A stretch of 18,240 bases of DNA from contig JAYKIB010000193.1 in assembly GCA_035285005.1 (NCBI GenBank), positions 1 through 18,240 on the forward strand. The letters are read 5' to 3'. This DNA comes from Prochlorothrix sp035285005. Lineage in GTDB: Bacteria > Cyanobacteriota > Cyanobacteriia > Prochlorotrichales > Prochlorotrichaceae. The position numbers and the translations under genes are program-made. Positions 8,391 to 15,264 of this stretch are shown here, one piece after another. The notes beneath the pieces are model-generated. The model did not search any database, was not told where the DNA came from, and was given only the letters and a program-made list of their open reading frames with translations. Within the stretch, counting starts at the first letter, position 1; each line of letters starts with the position of its first letter.

Positions 8391-8457
8391 CTAGAAGATA
8401 GCCCAGGCAAGGATCAGAGTTTAGGTTGGGCGGTTTCGCCGCCCAACTCACTTAGCC
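8391..8457 (-). repeat. 100-bp repeat element, degenerate copy
   Basis: The minus strand carries the family hairpin (GTTGGGCGG/CCGCCCAAC arms at 8425-8433 and 8439-8447) followed by AAACTCTGATCCTTGCCTGGGCTATC, matching the core of better copies. The terminal repeat ahead of the hairpin has decayed and the other end is not found. It lies between tRNA-Arg and the methyltransferase at 8758. Confidence 0.6.
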
Positions 8458-8757
8458 ATCCAACCCCATTCCTTGAGGGATCCGAATGGACGTCGTTGAT
8501 CACAGCAGAGATCACCAGTGTCAATACCACAAGAGGCTAATGCCATGGAGCTCAATGTACTCATACTCAAACTACAGCGTTACTCCATCACTGTGCCAAT
8601 CGATGCGCTCCGTTGCAGCTTCTTTTGGTTTTTGGCCGCGATCTTCTATCCCAATGGACTGTTACGTCGCAGTCCACCGCCCCACGGTACACAGGCGAAC
8701 ATAACCGCATCTCTGTTGCTCATTGTTCTAGGAGTTTATCCCTCCAAGGAACGAGTC
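8458..8757. other. Upstream region of the orphan methyltransferase
   Basis: The reading frame of the following gene stays open back to 8518, but the translation (ALRCSFFWFLAAIF..., SPPPHGTQANI) does not look like a protein of this family. A second ATGGAGCTCA at 8545 resembles the true start at 8758 and may be chance. No promoter was identified with confidence. Confidence 0.4.
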
Positions 8758-9561
8758 ATGGAGCTCATCCGCATTTTCAAAGGCGCTGCACTCCCTCTCT
8801 CGCATTGGCCACTTACATTTTGCTCGTTGCCAGAAAAAGCAGAGCGCAGGCTCCTCAATTTCTTTACACCAGAATTACATCACCAAGCCCGCTTACAGCT
8901 CATTACAAAGCATCTACCTCCTGCGAGGCGGATTCTCGATCTTGGGGGCAGCTGTGGTGGAATGCCTGAAGGTGCACTACTGTACATGGGCTATCCCCAT
9001 GAGCCCGAAGAGGTCGTGATTGTAGATCTGCCACCACAGTTGCAGTTCAGCAGTTACCGCGAAGCCACCCTATCGCGCCCTCCACTACCAGTTGTGCACC
9101 AGCATGGTCGTACTACCATTCGCACTGTGTATACCCCCATGACCGATCTCAGTCCTTTTGAACCAAGCAGCTTTGACCTCGTGTGGAGTGGGCAAAGCAT
9201 TGAGCACGTGTCTCCAGAAGATGCCAAACGTGTGTTTGAAGCGGTAGCCCGTGTTCTTAAGCCAGAAGGTGTGTTTTGTCTCGATACCCCAAATCGTCGG
9301 GTCTCGGCACTGCTCACGCGAGGCGGAATGCTGCACCCCGAGCACAAAATCGAGTATACAGCTGCTGAACTCAAGAAATTAGCTGAGGATCTGGGATACC
9401 AAGTGTCTCAAATGCTTGGAGAAACAGTATTGCCATTCTCCCGCGAAATAGGGCGTTATTGTCGGGCCGAAGCACGCGTTGGTGCCTTGGTCACTGAATC
9501 GGTAGATGATGGTCTCTCCTTCTTTCTCTGTTGTAAACAAGACAAACGGCACCTCGATTAA
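8758..9561 (+). CDS. Class I SAM-dependent methyltransferase, substrate unknown
   Basis: A 267-residue Rossmann-fold methyltransferase. Motif I is ILDLGGSCGG (59-68), the acidic residue ending strand 2 is D90 in VVIVDLP, the post-motif acidic segment is FDLVWSGQSIEHV (139-151), and VLKPEGVFCLDTPNRR (166-181) is typical of lipid/sugar-type methyltransferases near polysaccharide genes. I chose the ATG at 8758 because AAGGA (8746-8750) is seven bases upstream and family resemblance starts there; an open frame extends to 8518. The gene has few GATCG strings, unlike its neighbours, and looks lower in G+C, which may indicate acquisition. Its last codons (HLD, stop) are read from an end of the 100-bp repeat. 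Target unknown. Confidence 0.78.
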   Translation: MELIRIFKGAALPLSHWPLTFCSLPEKAERRLLNFFTPELHHQARLQLITKHLPPARRILDLGGSCGGMPEGALLYMGYPHEPEEVVIVDLPPQLQFSSYREATLSRPPLPVVHQHGRTTIRTVYTPMTDLSPFEPSSFDLVWSGQSIEHVSPEDAKRVFEAVARVLKPEGVFCLDTPNRRVSALLTRGGMLHPEHKIEYTAAELKKLAEDLGYQVSQMLGETVLPFSREIGRYCRAEARVGALVTESVDDGLSFFLCCKQDKRHLD

Positions 9562-9570
9562 TCCAAATTT
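9548..9570 (-). repeat. Solitary end of the 100-bp repeat element, overlapping a gene stop
   Basis: GGCACCTCGATTAATCCAAATTT matches the reverse complement of the element's right end (as at 14960-14985). Beyond ~25 bases the match is lost, so only this end remains. The methyltransferase at 8758 takes its last three codons and its TAA from it. Confidence 0.7.
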
Positions 9571-9646
9571 GTTTGAAAAACTGCGCCGATCGTAACTTCT
9601 CCAAGCCTTTGCGGTACCCTAACAACTGCCACCCAGCCCCTCCTCC

Positions 9647-11056
9647 ATGTTCCTACAGCACCTTCACCTGCGCAGTTTTCGCAACTACAGCGACCAATTG
9701 GTTACCTTCGCAGCCCCCAAAACAATTCTGTTGGGGGAGAACGCCCAGGGTAAGTCCAATCTGTTGGAGGCAGTGGAACTCCTGTCTACCCTGCGATCCC
9801 ATCGGGTCAGCCGCGATCGAGATCTGGTGCAAGACAACCAGGACCAGGGTCATATCACGGCCTTTTTGCAACGAGATTTGGGGGTTTTCAAGCTGGGGCT
9901 GACCCTACGGGCTTCGGGTCGCCGTACAGCAATGCTCAACATGGAAACCCTACGCCGCCAATTGGATTTGTTGGGAACCTTGAATACGGTCCAGTTTTCC
10001 GCCTTGGACTTGGAACTGGTGCGGGGGGGGCCAGCACAGCGGCGGGATTGGATCGATCGGCTCCTGGTGCAACTGGAACCGGTGGCGGCCCATTTGTTGC
10101 AGCAGTATGGGCGGGTATTGCGGCAGCGCAATGTGTTGTTGAAAGGGTTGGGGAAGGCGGAGACCGATCGGGCGGGGGGCAATGGGGGAAGCGGCTTAGG
10201 TAGCAGTTTAGGAGGCGGCAGTGTCGAGAGTGGGGAAGAGGGACTAGAGGGTTGGTCGGAGGAGGACGAGGAAGCAGGGACGATTCCAGCTGGAAATTCC
10301 CAACTGGCGGTTTGGGATGCTCAGTTAGCCAGTTTAGGCACCCAGGTCATGCGTCGCCGCCGCCGTGCCCTCAATCGCCTGATTCCCCTAGCCCAACGCT
10401 GGCACCATCAGATTAGTGGCCAGCAGGAAACTTTGACCGTGCGCTATCTACCCAATGTGGGGGCTGGGGTATTGGAGGCTGTTGAGATTGCAGGACCAGG
10501 GAGAGAGAACGATCGGGGGATTGACGATCGATCGCCGGGTAATCGGGAACTGGACGATCGGGCGCTTGATCATCCACCAACCAATCACAGTGAAGCGAAG
10601 ACTCGTGAGGCTAAGACCCACGCCGCGATCGATCGCCTCGATGATCCCACCTACCTCCAGGGCTTATTTTTGGAGCAGATTCGCGATCGATCCCGCGCTG
10701 AGCAGTACCAGGGCACATCATTGGTTGGTCCCCACCGGGATGAGGTGGAGTTATTGATTAATGACACCCCGGCCCGTCACTATGGCTCCCAAGGACAACA
10801 GCGGACAGTGGTTTTGGCCTTGAAATTGGCGGAGTTGGAACTGCTGGAAACCGTGATTCGGGAGCCACCGGTTTTGTTGCTGGATGACGTGCTGGCGGAG
10901 TTGGACCTGAAGCGGCAGAACCAGTTACTGGAGGCGATCGACGATCGCTTCCAAACCCTGATCACCACCACCCATCTCGGTGCCTTCGATAGCCAATGGC
11001 TCAAAGACTCCCAAATCCTAACCGTGGACTCCGGCACCCTCCTGCCCCAACCGTAG
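9647..11056 (+). CDS. recF: DNA replication/repair protein RecF, with two insertions
   Basis: SMC-like ATPase that helps load RecA at single-strand gaps. Walker A GENAQGKSN (30-38), the family string SALDLELVRGGPAQRRDWID (~118-137), LVGPHRDEVEL (~359-369), the ABC signature YGSQGQQRT (379-387) and Walker B VLLLDDVLAELD (409-420) are intact. It has 469 residues, about 90 more than usual, due to two low-complexity inserts: ~171-218 (Gly/Ser- then Glu-rich, GSGLGSSLGGGSVESGEEG) and ~283-335 (polar, rich in DR pairs, coded by many GATCG strings). Both fall in the lobe between the ATPase halves, so the catalytic core should fold. The ATG at 9647 matches the family start (MFLQHLHLRSFRNY); no Shine-Dalgarno is evident. 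gcvT follows 78 nt later on the same strand. Confidence 0.95.
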   Translation: MFLQHLHLRSFRNYSDQLVTFAAPKTILLGENAQGKSNLLEAVELLSTLRSHRVSRDRDLVQDNQDQGHITAFLQRDLGVFKLGLTLRASGRRTAMLNMETLRRQLDLLGTLNTVQFSALDLELVRGGPAQRRDWIDRLLVQLEPVAAHLLQQYGRVLRQRNVLLKGLGKAETDRAGGNGGSGLGSSLGGGSVESGEEGLEGWSEEDEEAGTIPAGNSQLAVWDAQLASLGTQVMRRRRRALNRLIPLAQRWHHQISGQQETLTVRYLPNVGAGVLEAVEIAGPGRENDRGIDDRSPGNRELDDRALDHPPTNHSEAKTREAKTHAAIDRLDDPTYLQGLFLEQIRDRSRAEQYQGTSLVGPHRDEVELLINDTPARHYGSQGQQRTVVLALKLAELELLETVIREPPVLLLDDVLAELDLKRQNQLLEAIDDRFQTLITTTHLGAFDSQWLKDSQILTVDSGTLLPQP

Positions 11057-11134
11057 GCTTGTGGAAGCGGCCTGAAAAATCCTACAGTAGACACCTAACC
11101 GACCTAACTTGTACCTCATAACCAAAGCCCTACC

Positions 11135-12241
11135 GTGAGCGAAGCCACTACCCTCCTGCGCACCCCCCTCTACGACCAAATTCTAGCCCAAGGGGCCAAA
11201 ATGACTGAATTTGGCGGCTGGGACATGCCTGTCCAATTTAGCAGTCTCTTGAAAGAACATGAGCACGTCCGCACGGCCCAAGGCGTATTTGATATTTCCC
11301 ACATGGGCAAATTCATTTTGCGGGGGGATGGAGTCCTGGCCCAGCTTGATGCCCTGGTGCCCTCGGCGGTGACGGGTCTACAACCAGGAGCAGCCCAATA
11401 TACCGTTCTGCTTAACGAACACGGTGGCATCATTGATGACCTGATTATCTATGCCCAGGATGTCACTCCCGGCCAGGAAGTGATTACCCTAATTGTGAAT
11501 GCAGCCACCTGCGCTAAGGATAAGGCGTGGTTACTACAGCATTTAGATCAAAATCGGGTTCAGTTTGAAGATTTAAGCCAAAGTCACACCTTAATTGCGA
11601 TTCAAGGACCCCAGGCTGTGGCTACGTTGCAAGCACTGGTGCCCGTGGATTTAGCACAGGTCTCCCGTTTTGGCCATGTTTCCAGCACGGTGCAGGGCCA
11701 ACCCGCCTTCCTAGCCCGCACCGGCTATACCGGCGAGGATGGCTTTGAAGTAATGATGGCGGCGGCGGCAGGGCAGGCGCTGTGGCAAAGCTGGATGGAT
11801 CAAGGGATTGCGCCCTGTGGATTGGGGGCGCGGGATACCCTGCGGCTAGAAGCGGCCATGTGTCTGTATGGTCAGGATATTAGCGACAGCACGACCCCCC
11901 TAGAGGCCGGATTAGGCTGGTTGGTACATTTGGATCGGAAGGGTGACTTTGTGGGCCGATCGATCCTGGAACAGCAGAAAGCCAACGGCGTAACGCGACG
12001 GTTGGTGGGCTTGGAAATGGAAGGCCGCAACATTGCCCGCCATGACTATCCCGTCACCGCCAACGGAGAAGTGGTGGGTCAAGTGACAAGCGGCACCTGG
12101 TCTCCAACCTTACAAAAGGCGATCGCCCTGGCCTATGTCCCCACCTCCCTCGCCAAGGTGGGCACTGCAGTTACCGTCACAATTCGCGGTAAGGACTGCT
12201 CTGGAACGGTGGTTAAAAAGCCCTTCTATAAACGCCAATAA
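11135..12241 (+). CDS. gcvT: Aminomethyltransferase, T-protein of glycine cleavage
   Basis: 368 residues, the normal family length. It transfers the methylene group from the aminomethyl-lipoyl H-protein to tetrahydrofolate, releasing ammonia; in cyanobacteria this serves photorespiratory glycine. EFGGWDMPVQF (25-35), GVFDISHMGKF (50-60), the essential folate-site aspartate in GGIIDDLI (D101), RTGYTGEDGFEVM (195-207), GLGARDTLRLEA (229-240) and VTSGTWSPTLQKAIALAYV (317-335) are all conserved. The start is a GTG at 11135, giving MSEATTLLRTPLYD, in line with the family; no good ribosome binding site precedes it. recF is 78 nt upstream and may be co-transcribed. No glycine riboswitch is visible in the 78-nt gap. 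Confidence 0.97.
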   Translation: MSEATTLLRTPLYDQILAQGAKMTEFGGWDMPVQFSSLLKEHEHVRTAQGVFDISHMGKFILRGDGVLAQLDALVPSAVTGLQPGAAQYTVLLNEHGGIIDDLIIYAQDVTPGQEVITLIVNAATCAKDKAWLLQHLDQNRVQFEDLSQSHTLIAIQGPQAVATLQALVPVDLAQVSRFGHVSSTVQGQPAFLARTGYTGEDGFEVMMAAAAGQALWQSWMDQGIAPCGLGARDTLRLEAAMCLYGQDISDSTTPLEAGLGWLVHLDRKGDFVGRSILEQQKANGVTRRLVGLEMEGRNIARHDYPVTANGEVVGQVTSGTWSPTLQKAIALAYVPTSLAKVGTAVTVTIRGKDCSGTVVKKPFYKRQ

Positions 12242-12337
12242 CACAGCTCAGTCAGTGGATCGATCGCAGTCGAACCTTGGGATACCTCGATTCATCCAAA
12301 GTAAAGCGGGGGGGTACAGATAGAACGCGGGTTTTAG

Positions 12338-12376
12338 CCCCCCTCGCCCTGAGAGAGAGAGGTTGGGGTGAGGGGC
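12338..12376 (-). repeat. Pyrimidine-rich CCCTCACCC-type repeat
   Basis: On the minus strand: GCCCCTCACCCCAACCTC followed by alternating CT and then GGGCGAGGGGGG, forming a G-rich/C-rich foldback. It belongs to a loose class of repeats common between cyanobacterial genes; a related stretch is at 17456-17535. Confidence 0.5.
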
Positions 12377-12403
12377 TTCCAGAGTATCTACCGAACTCAC
12401 GCT

Positions 12404-12447
12404 GGTTGGGGCGGCGCAGCCACCCCACCCCATTAATCGCGGTCCCC
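12404..12447 (-). repeat. 100-bp repeat element, degenerate partial copy
   Basis: The minus strand has a modified end GGGGACCGCGATTAAT followed by the hairpin (loop TGC, two mismatches in 12 bp). The distal half is disrupted by the CCCTCACCC-type repeat at 12338-12376. Confidence 0.6.
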
Positions 12448-12463
12448 CTTAGTGTTTCGATCA

Positions 12464-12489
12464 AAAGAGGGGGCTTAAACCCCCTCTTT
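12464..12489. terminator. Bidirectional terminator between gcvT and the secreted-protein gene
   Basis: A perfect 10-bp stem AAAGAGGGGG / CCCCCTCTTT with a 6-nt loop CTTAAA. The A/T tracts at both feet allow it to work for the convergent genes on either side: gcvT (+) and the gene at 12891 (-). Confidence 0.7.
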
Positions 12490-12722
12490 GCCTATTAGTT
12501 AGGCGTGGTAATCCCCTCCATAGTCTGGGATCCACCAAGTTATCGCAGGTGCATTTCACGGTTGCCGAGGGAAATCGTTCCGGCCATCGATCGATAGGGA
12601 AAATGTGGAGTGGGCCCCTGGCCCGTTCCCAGCTGAAATAGGCCCGTCATCGCGCCCTAAGGGCGTGACATCAATTCACTGTGAAACTCTTGCGACATCA
12701 GAGTTACACGCCTGCCCCAGTT
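12490..12722. other. Spacer without a gene
   Basis: Nothing is recognised except a short CGCCC/GGGCG hairpin (12653-12665). The remainder has no open frame resembling a protein. Confidence 0.4.
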
Positions 12723-12821
12723 GGGCACTTCGATGAATTGGGTTGGGCGGCAAAGTCGCCCAACCCAACCCCGATTTTTGCCTAGGGAATGAGATCAAAA
12801 CTTGGATTTTTCGAGGTGCCC
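12723..12821 (+). repeat. 100-bp repeat element, full copy
   Basis: 99 bp from GGGCACTTCGATGAATT to TTTTTCGAGGTGCCC, with a 14-bp stem TTGGGTTGGGCGGC around an AAA loop (one G-T pair) and the CCCCGATTTTTGC core. Flanks on both sides read CCCAGTT (12716-12722 and 12822-12828), a longer direct repeat than the 4 bp seen at other copies. It lies 69 nt past the stop of the gene at 12891 (-). Confidence 0.85.
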
Positions 12822-12890
12822 CCCAGTTGTGGGAGCTAGGGGCTGTATCCCTGACTCTGAGAGCATTCTAGGGTTAAATGATGACGGCCC

Positions 12891-13370
12891 CTAGTAGGCA
12901 AAAACCCCAACACCGTAGTAGCAAGGTTCATTGCTGCAATCGAACATATGAACGTCCAACGTAAACTCACTGGTCCAGGCCGGAGTCACTTCAACCACTG
13001 GGAAATCATCCGTTTCATAGTCGGAGTCGATCGAATTGCCATTGGCATCGAACAGTTCCATATCTAAATCGCTACAGTCTTCGTCACACACACCAATAAT
13101 GGTGTAACTCACGCCCTCGTACAGCGTGACCGTCAAGTTATCCGTAATGCCCGCCCCCGTCCGATCGATATAGGGGTCATAGACCATTTCATAGCCCGAT
13201 CCCCCCACGGCCATCGCCGCCGCGTCCAGTTGAGCCTCCACTTGACGCTCATATCGACTTTGGGCTGGGCTGGGCTGGGCCGTCATGGCAACAATGGCGG
13301 TTGCTAAGGTGACAGCTCCCAAAGATAGGGTGGGACATGGCAGGGACAGATGGGATGGAAGACGGAACAT
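12891..13370 (-). CDS. Small secreted protein, PPC-like beta-sandwich
   Basis: 159 residues with an N-terminal signal peptide: a short polar start, hydrophobic core LSLGAVTLATAIVAMTA (15-31) and a likely cleavage site in PSPAQS (33-38). The mature part is acidic. It shows a pattern like pre-peptidase C-terminal (PPC) domains: LYEGVSYTIIGVCDEDCSDLD, then MELFDANGNSIDSD, then an aromatic end GVGVFAY. Cysteines pair naturally as C95/C99 and C145/C150, suiting a periplasmic or extracellular location. I chose the ATG at 13370 (MFRLPSHLS); a TTG at 13385 would only lengthen the signal region. Such small PPC-like secreted proteins are common in cyanobacteria, with no settled role. It has no operon partner and converges on gcvT. 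Confidence 0.68.
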   Translation of the reverse strand: MFRLPSHLSLPCPTLSLGAVTLATAIVAMTAQPSPAQSRYERQVEAQLDAAAMAVGGSGYEMVYDPYIDRTGAGITDNLTVTLYEGVSYTIIGVCDEDCSDLDMELFDANGNSIDSDYETDDFPVVEVTPAWTSEFTLDVHMFDCSNEPCYYGVGVFAY

Positions 13371-13490
13371 AGGACGAATCCCCAAAGTAACAATAAGCGC
13401 TGGCCCGCAAAAGGGGCTAGGGTGGCGTGGTACTACACCTCAATCAGTTGGAATGCGCACCTGGTGATGAATAGGCCGGCTCTCACAATA
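13371..13490. other. Upstream region of the secreted-protein gene
   Basis: Holds the presumed promoter for the minus-strand gene at 12891. No clear -35/-10 pair or other motif was identified. Confidence 0.35.
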
Positions 13491-13540
13491 GGGCACTTCG
13501 ATTCATTAGGCTGGGCGGCAAAGTTGTCCACCGCAACTTT
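13491..13540 (+). repeat. 100-bp repeat element, left part only
   Basis: GGGCACTTCGATTCATT followed by a worn hairpin (GGCTGGGCGGC AAA GTTGTCCACC). The right end is not recognisable; a 23-bp tandem duplication lies at 13552-13597. Confidence 0.6.
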
Positions 13541-13551
13541 TACTTTTACGG

Positions 13552-13597
13552 GAGCCACTTCCTCAAACCCTATGGAGCCACTTCCTCAAACCCTATA
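13552..13597. repeat. 23-bp tandem duplication
   Basis: Two identical, adjacent 23-bp units (13552-13574 and 13575-13597) starting GGAGCCACTTCCTCAAACCC. They sit between two repeat copies; the unit resembles the TCATTTCCTCAAA stretch on the minus strand of the next copy, so it may derive from it. Confidence 0.85.
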
Positions 13598-13627
13598 TTT
13601 TTTGAGAAGCCCTATTCTTCATCCTTT

Positions 13628-13727
13628 GGGCACCTCGATTAATCCAAACTTTGAGGAAATGACCCACGCAAGAATCAGGGTTTGGGGTAGGCGGCGCAGC
13701 CGCCTACCCCAATTAATCGAGGTGCCC
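13628..13727 (-). repeat. 100-bp repeat element, full copy with target duplication
   Basis: Exactly 100 bp with perfect 16-bp inverted ends GGGCACCTCGATTAAT, flanked on both sides by CTTT (13624-13627 and 13728-13731). The stem is GGGGTAGGCGGC / GCCGCCTACCCC (loop TGC on the minus strand), 12 bp perfect, differing from other copies by paired changes in both arms. Confidence 0.92.
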
Positions 13728-13734
13728 CTTTATT

Positions 13735-13826
13735 ATAGCGGTTATCAATTGCATGAAGTACAGAAATCAAGATGTACATTGCCTCCGGCGGAGTACATCC
13801 GGCCTCACCTAAGCATTAGCCGCTAT
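13735..13826. repeat. Possible 92-bp element with ATAGCGG inverted ends
   Basis: The ends are ATAGCGGTTA and TAGCCGCTAT, 9 of 10 paired. The interior TCAATTGCATGAAGTACA looks like a sequence repeated in other cyanobacterial genomes. Only one copy is present here and the flanks show no clear duplication, so the call is tentative. Confidence 0.35.
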
Positions 13827-13967
13827 GGGCTCTAATGCCAACTATATTCATACAGCACGGTTCATAACAGGACTGCACGGGGCAGGAGTTGACCCACCTT
13901 CGGCAAGCCAATGTCCTCTACCCGGTGCATCAACAAGAACTGTAACGATATGGCCTACTCAAGAACT
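13827..13967. other. Upstream region of the alpha/beta hydrolase
   Basis: No clear promoter or ribosome binding site. The frame remains open back to 13911, with ATGs at 13911, 13950 and 13968. Confidence 0.35.
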
Positions 13968-14885
13968 ATGAAACGCTGGCAAGTTGTGGGATTAGCTCTG
14001 TGGAGCACGATCGTCCTGGGCTACCTGGGGATTTTTCTGGGGCTCCGCCTCCTACAAACACGCCTCATTTTTCGCCCCCTCACCCCAGTTCCCGCCCTTA
14101 CCCCCGCTGACTTAGGATGGGAAGCTGAGGCTGTGACCTTAACCGTACCTCCGGCCAGTCCGATCGATCACCGATCGAACCCCATCGATCGCCTCCAAGG
14201 TTGGTGGTTCCCCCCCCACATCACCACGACTTCTCCCAAAGCCTGGATTCTCTTTCTGGGGCGACGCAAAACCATGGCGGACCATGGGCAAAGCCATGCC
14301 CTGCGATACCGCATTGCCGCGCTAGCGGGTCAGTCTGCGGGGTTACTGATGCTAGATTATCGGGGCTATGGCCAAAGTGCCGGTCCCCATCCCACAGAAA
14401 CACGGCTTTATGCAGATGGGGAAGCTGCATGGCATTTTTTGCGAGACACCCAAGGAATCGCACCGGATCATATTTTTTTCTATGGTTATTCGTTAGGCGC
14501 TGCCGTGGCATTGGAAATGGCATTACGCCATCCCACGGCGGGCGGAGTGGTCGTAGACGGGGGCTTTACCACCCTGGCAGAGACGATCGACGCCCATCTG
14601 TCCCCTCACTCTCCCCTACGTCTATTCCCGCTGGATTTAATTTTGACCCAACCCTTTGATAACGCCAGTCGAGTAGCTCAGCTGCAAATGCCGGTGTTGA
14701 TTGTCCATGGCACAGCGGATGAGGTGGTACCGGTGGAACTAGGGAAGATGCTCTTTGCAGTGGCTTCGCAGCCCAAGGAGATGATCCTCGTGACGGGAGC
14801 CAATCATGAGTCTACGGCTGTGTTGGGCGGTGAGCAGTATCTGGGAGCGTTACAGCGATTTTTAGAACAGGAGCCGGATTACTAA
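13968..14885 (+). CDS. Membrane-anchored alpha/beta hydrolase
   Basis: 305 residues from the ATG at 13968, which puts the membrane anchor (VVGLALWSTIVLGYLGIFLGL, ~6-26) at the N-terminus, with the hydrolase domain presumably outside the cytoplasm. The catalytic triad is present: nucleophile S175 in GYSLGAA, D251 in HGTADEVVP and H280 in GANHEST; LDYRGYGQSAG (129-139) is a family hallmark. The usual oxyanion-loop string HGN after the first core strand is absent: the sequence is ILFLGRRKTMADHGQ (94-108), with HGQ displaced. Residues 64-77 (SPIDHRSNPIDRLQ) come from a GATCG-rich stretch and look like an insertion. Closest known group: YqiA/BEM46/YfhR-like serine hydrolases; substrate unknown. 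The TAA stop is part of the target duplication of the next element. Confidence 0.86.
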   Translation: MKRWQVVGLALWSTIVLGYLGIFLGLRLLQTRLIFRPLTPVPALTPADLGWEAEAVTLTVPPASPIDHRSNPIDRLQGWWFPPHITTTSPKAWILFLGRRKTMADHGQSHALRYRIAALAGQSAGLLMLDYRGYGQSAGPHPTETRLYADGEAAWHFLRDTQGIAPDHIFFYGYSLGAAVALEMALRHPTAGGVVVDGGFTTLAETIDAHLSPHSPLRLFPLDLILTQPFDNASRVAQLQMPVLIVHGTADEVVPVELGKMLFAVASQPKEMILVTGANHESTAVLGGEQYLGALQRFLEQEPDY

Positions 14886-14886
14886 A

Positions 14887-14985
14887 GAGCACCTCGATTA
14901 ATTGTGGTGGGCGGCTTTGCCACCCACCACAAGCCTGATTCTTACGTGGGTCAGAGGACTAAAACTTGGATTAATCGAGGTGCCC
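14887..14985 (+). repeat. 100-bp repeat element, full copy with target duplication at a stop codon
   Basis: 99 bp from GAGCACCTCGATTAATT to GGATTAATCGAGGTGCCC. It is flanked by TAAA on both sides (14883-14886 and 14986-14989); the left TAAA contains the hydrolase stop codon. The stem TTGTGGTGGGCGGC / GCCACCCACCACAA has one mismatch in 14, loop TTT; its variable part GTGGTG pairs with CACCAC. Confidence 0.93.
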
Positions 14986-15028
14986 TAAAGCCAGATTACA
15001 GAAACCGAATTACAGAAGGGCACCCTCA

Positions 15029-15140
15029 GTACCGGACAAAAAAGTGATCAGAATGGCCCTAAACCCTTACAGGGTAGGCATTTGAGTCTGATCGTCTGAA
15101 ACCCTTGTATGGTAGGCGTTTCCAAAGTTTTGTCCGGTAC
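15029..15140 (+). mobile_element. 112-bp MITE, copy 1 (13-bp inverted ends)
   Basis: Perfect 13-bp terminal inverted repeats GTACCGGACAAAA ... TTTTGTCCGGTAC. The two 112-bp copies in the window match except at about 14 positions. Inside is an approximate direct repeat, AAACCCTTACAGGGTAGGC and AAACCCTTGTATGGTAGGC. If the element proper starts CCGGAC, both sides carry TA, as expected for IS630/Tc1-type insertion into TA. There is no coding capacity. It ends six bases before a 100-bp repeat and lies 3' of the decarboxylase. Confidence 0.88.
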
Positions 15141-15146
15141 AGAGAA

Positions 15147-15246
15147 GGGCACCTCGATTAATTGGGTTGGGCGGCAAAGCCGCCCAACCCAAACCCCGAT
15201 TCTTGCGTAAGCTGTCTCCCAAAAATTCGGATTAATCGAGGTGTCC
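15147..15246 (+). repeat. 100-bp repeat element, full copy
   Basis: GGGCACCTCGATTAATT to GGATTAATCGAGGTGTCC, 100 bp, with a perfect 14-bp stem TTGGGTTGGGCGGC (loop AAA) at 15162-15175/15179-15192. The core reads AACCCCGATTCTTGCGTAAG. Flanking four-base strings (AGAA, ATTA) do not match. It ends 18 bases from the decarboxylase stop, in antisense orientation to that gene. Confidence 0.92.
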
Positions 15247-15264
15247 ATTAGATAATTTTTGAAG

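Noticed and set aside
8164..8451. Open reading frame (-) of 95 codons
   Set aside because: It runs through tRNA-Arg and a degenerate repeat; no protein-like features.
8518..8757. N-terminal extension of the methyltransferase
   Set aside because: The frame is open, but the translation does not fit the family, while the ATG at 8758 has a good Shine-Dalgarno.
11057..11134. Glycine riboswitch ahead of gcvT
   Set aside because: The 78-nt gap is short and has none of the conserved glycine aptamer strings.
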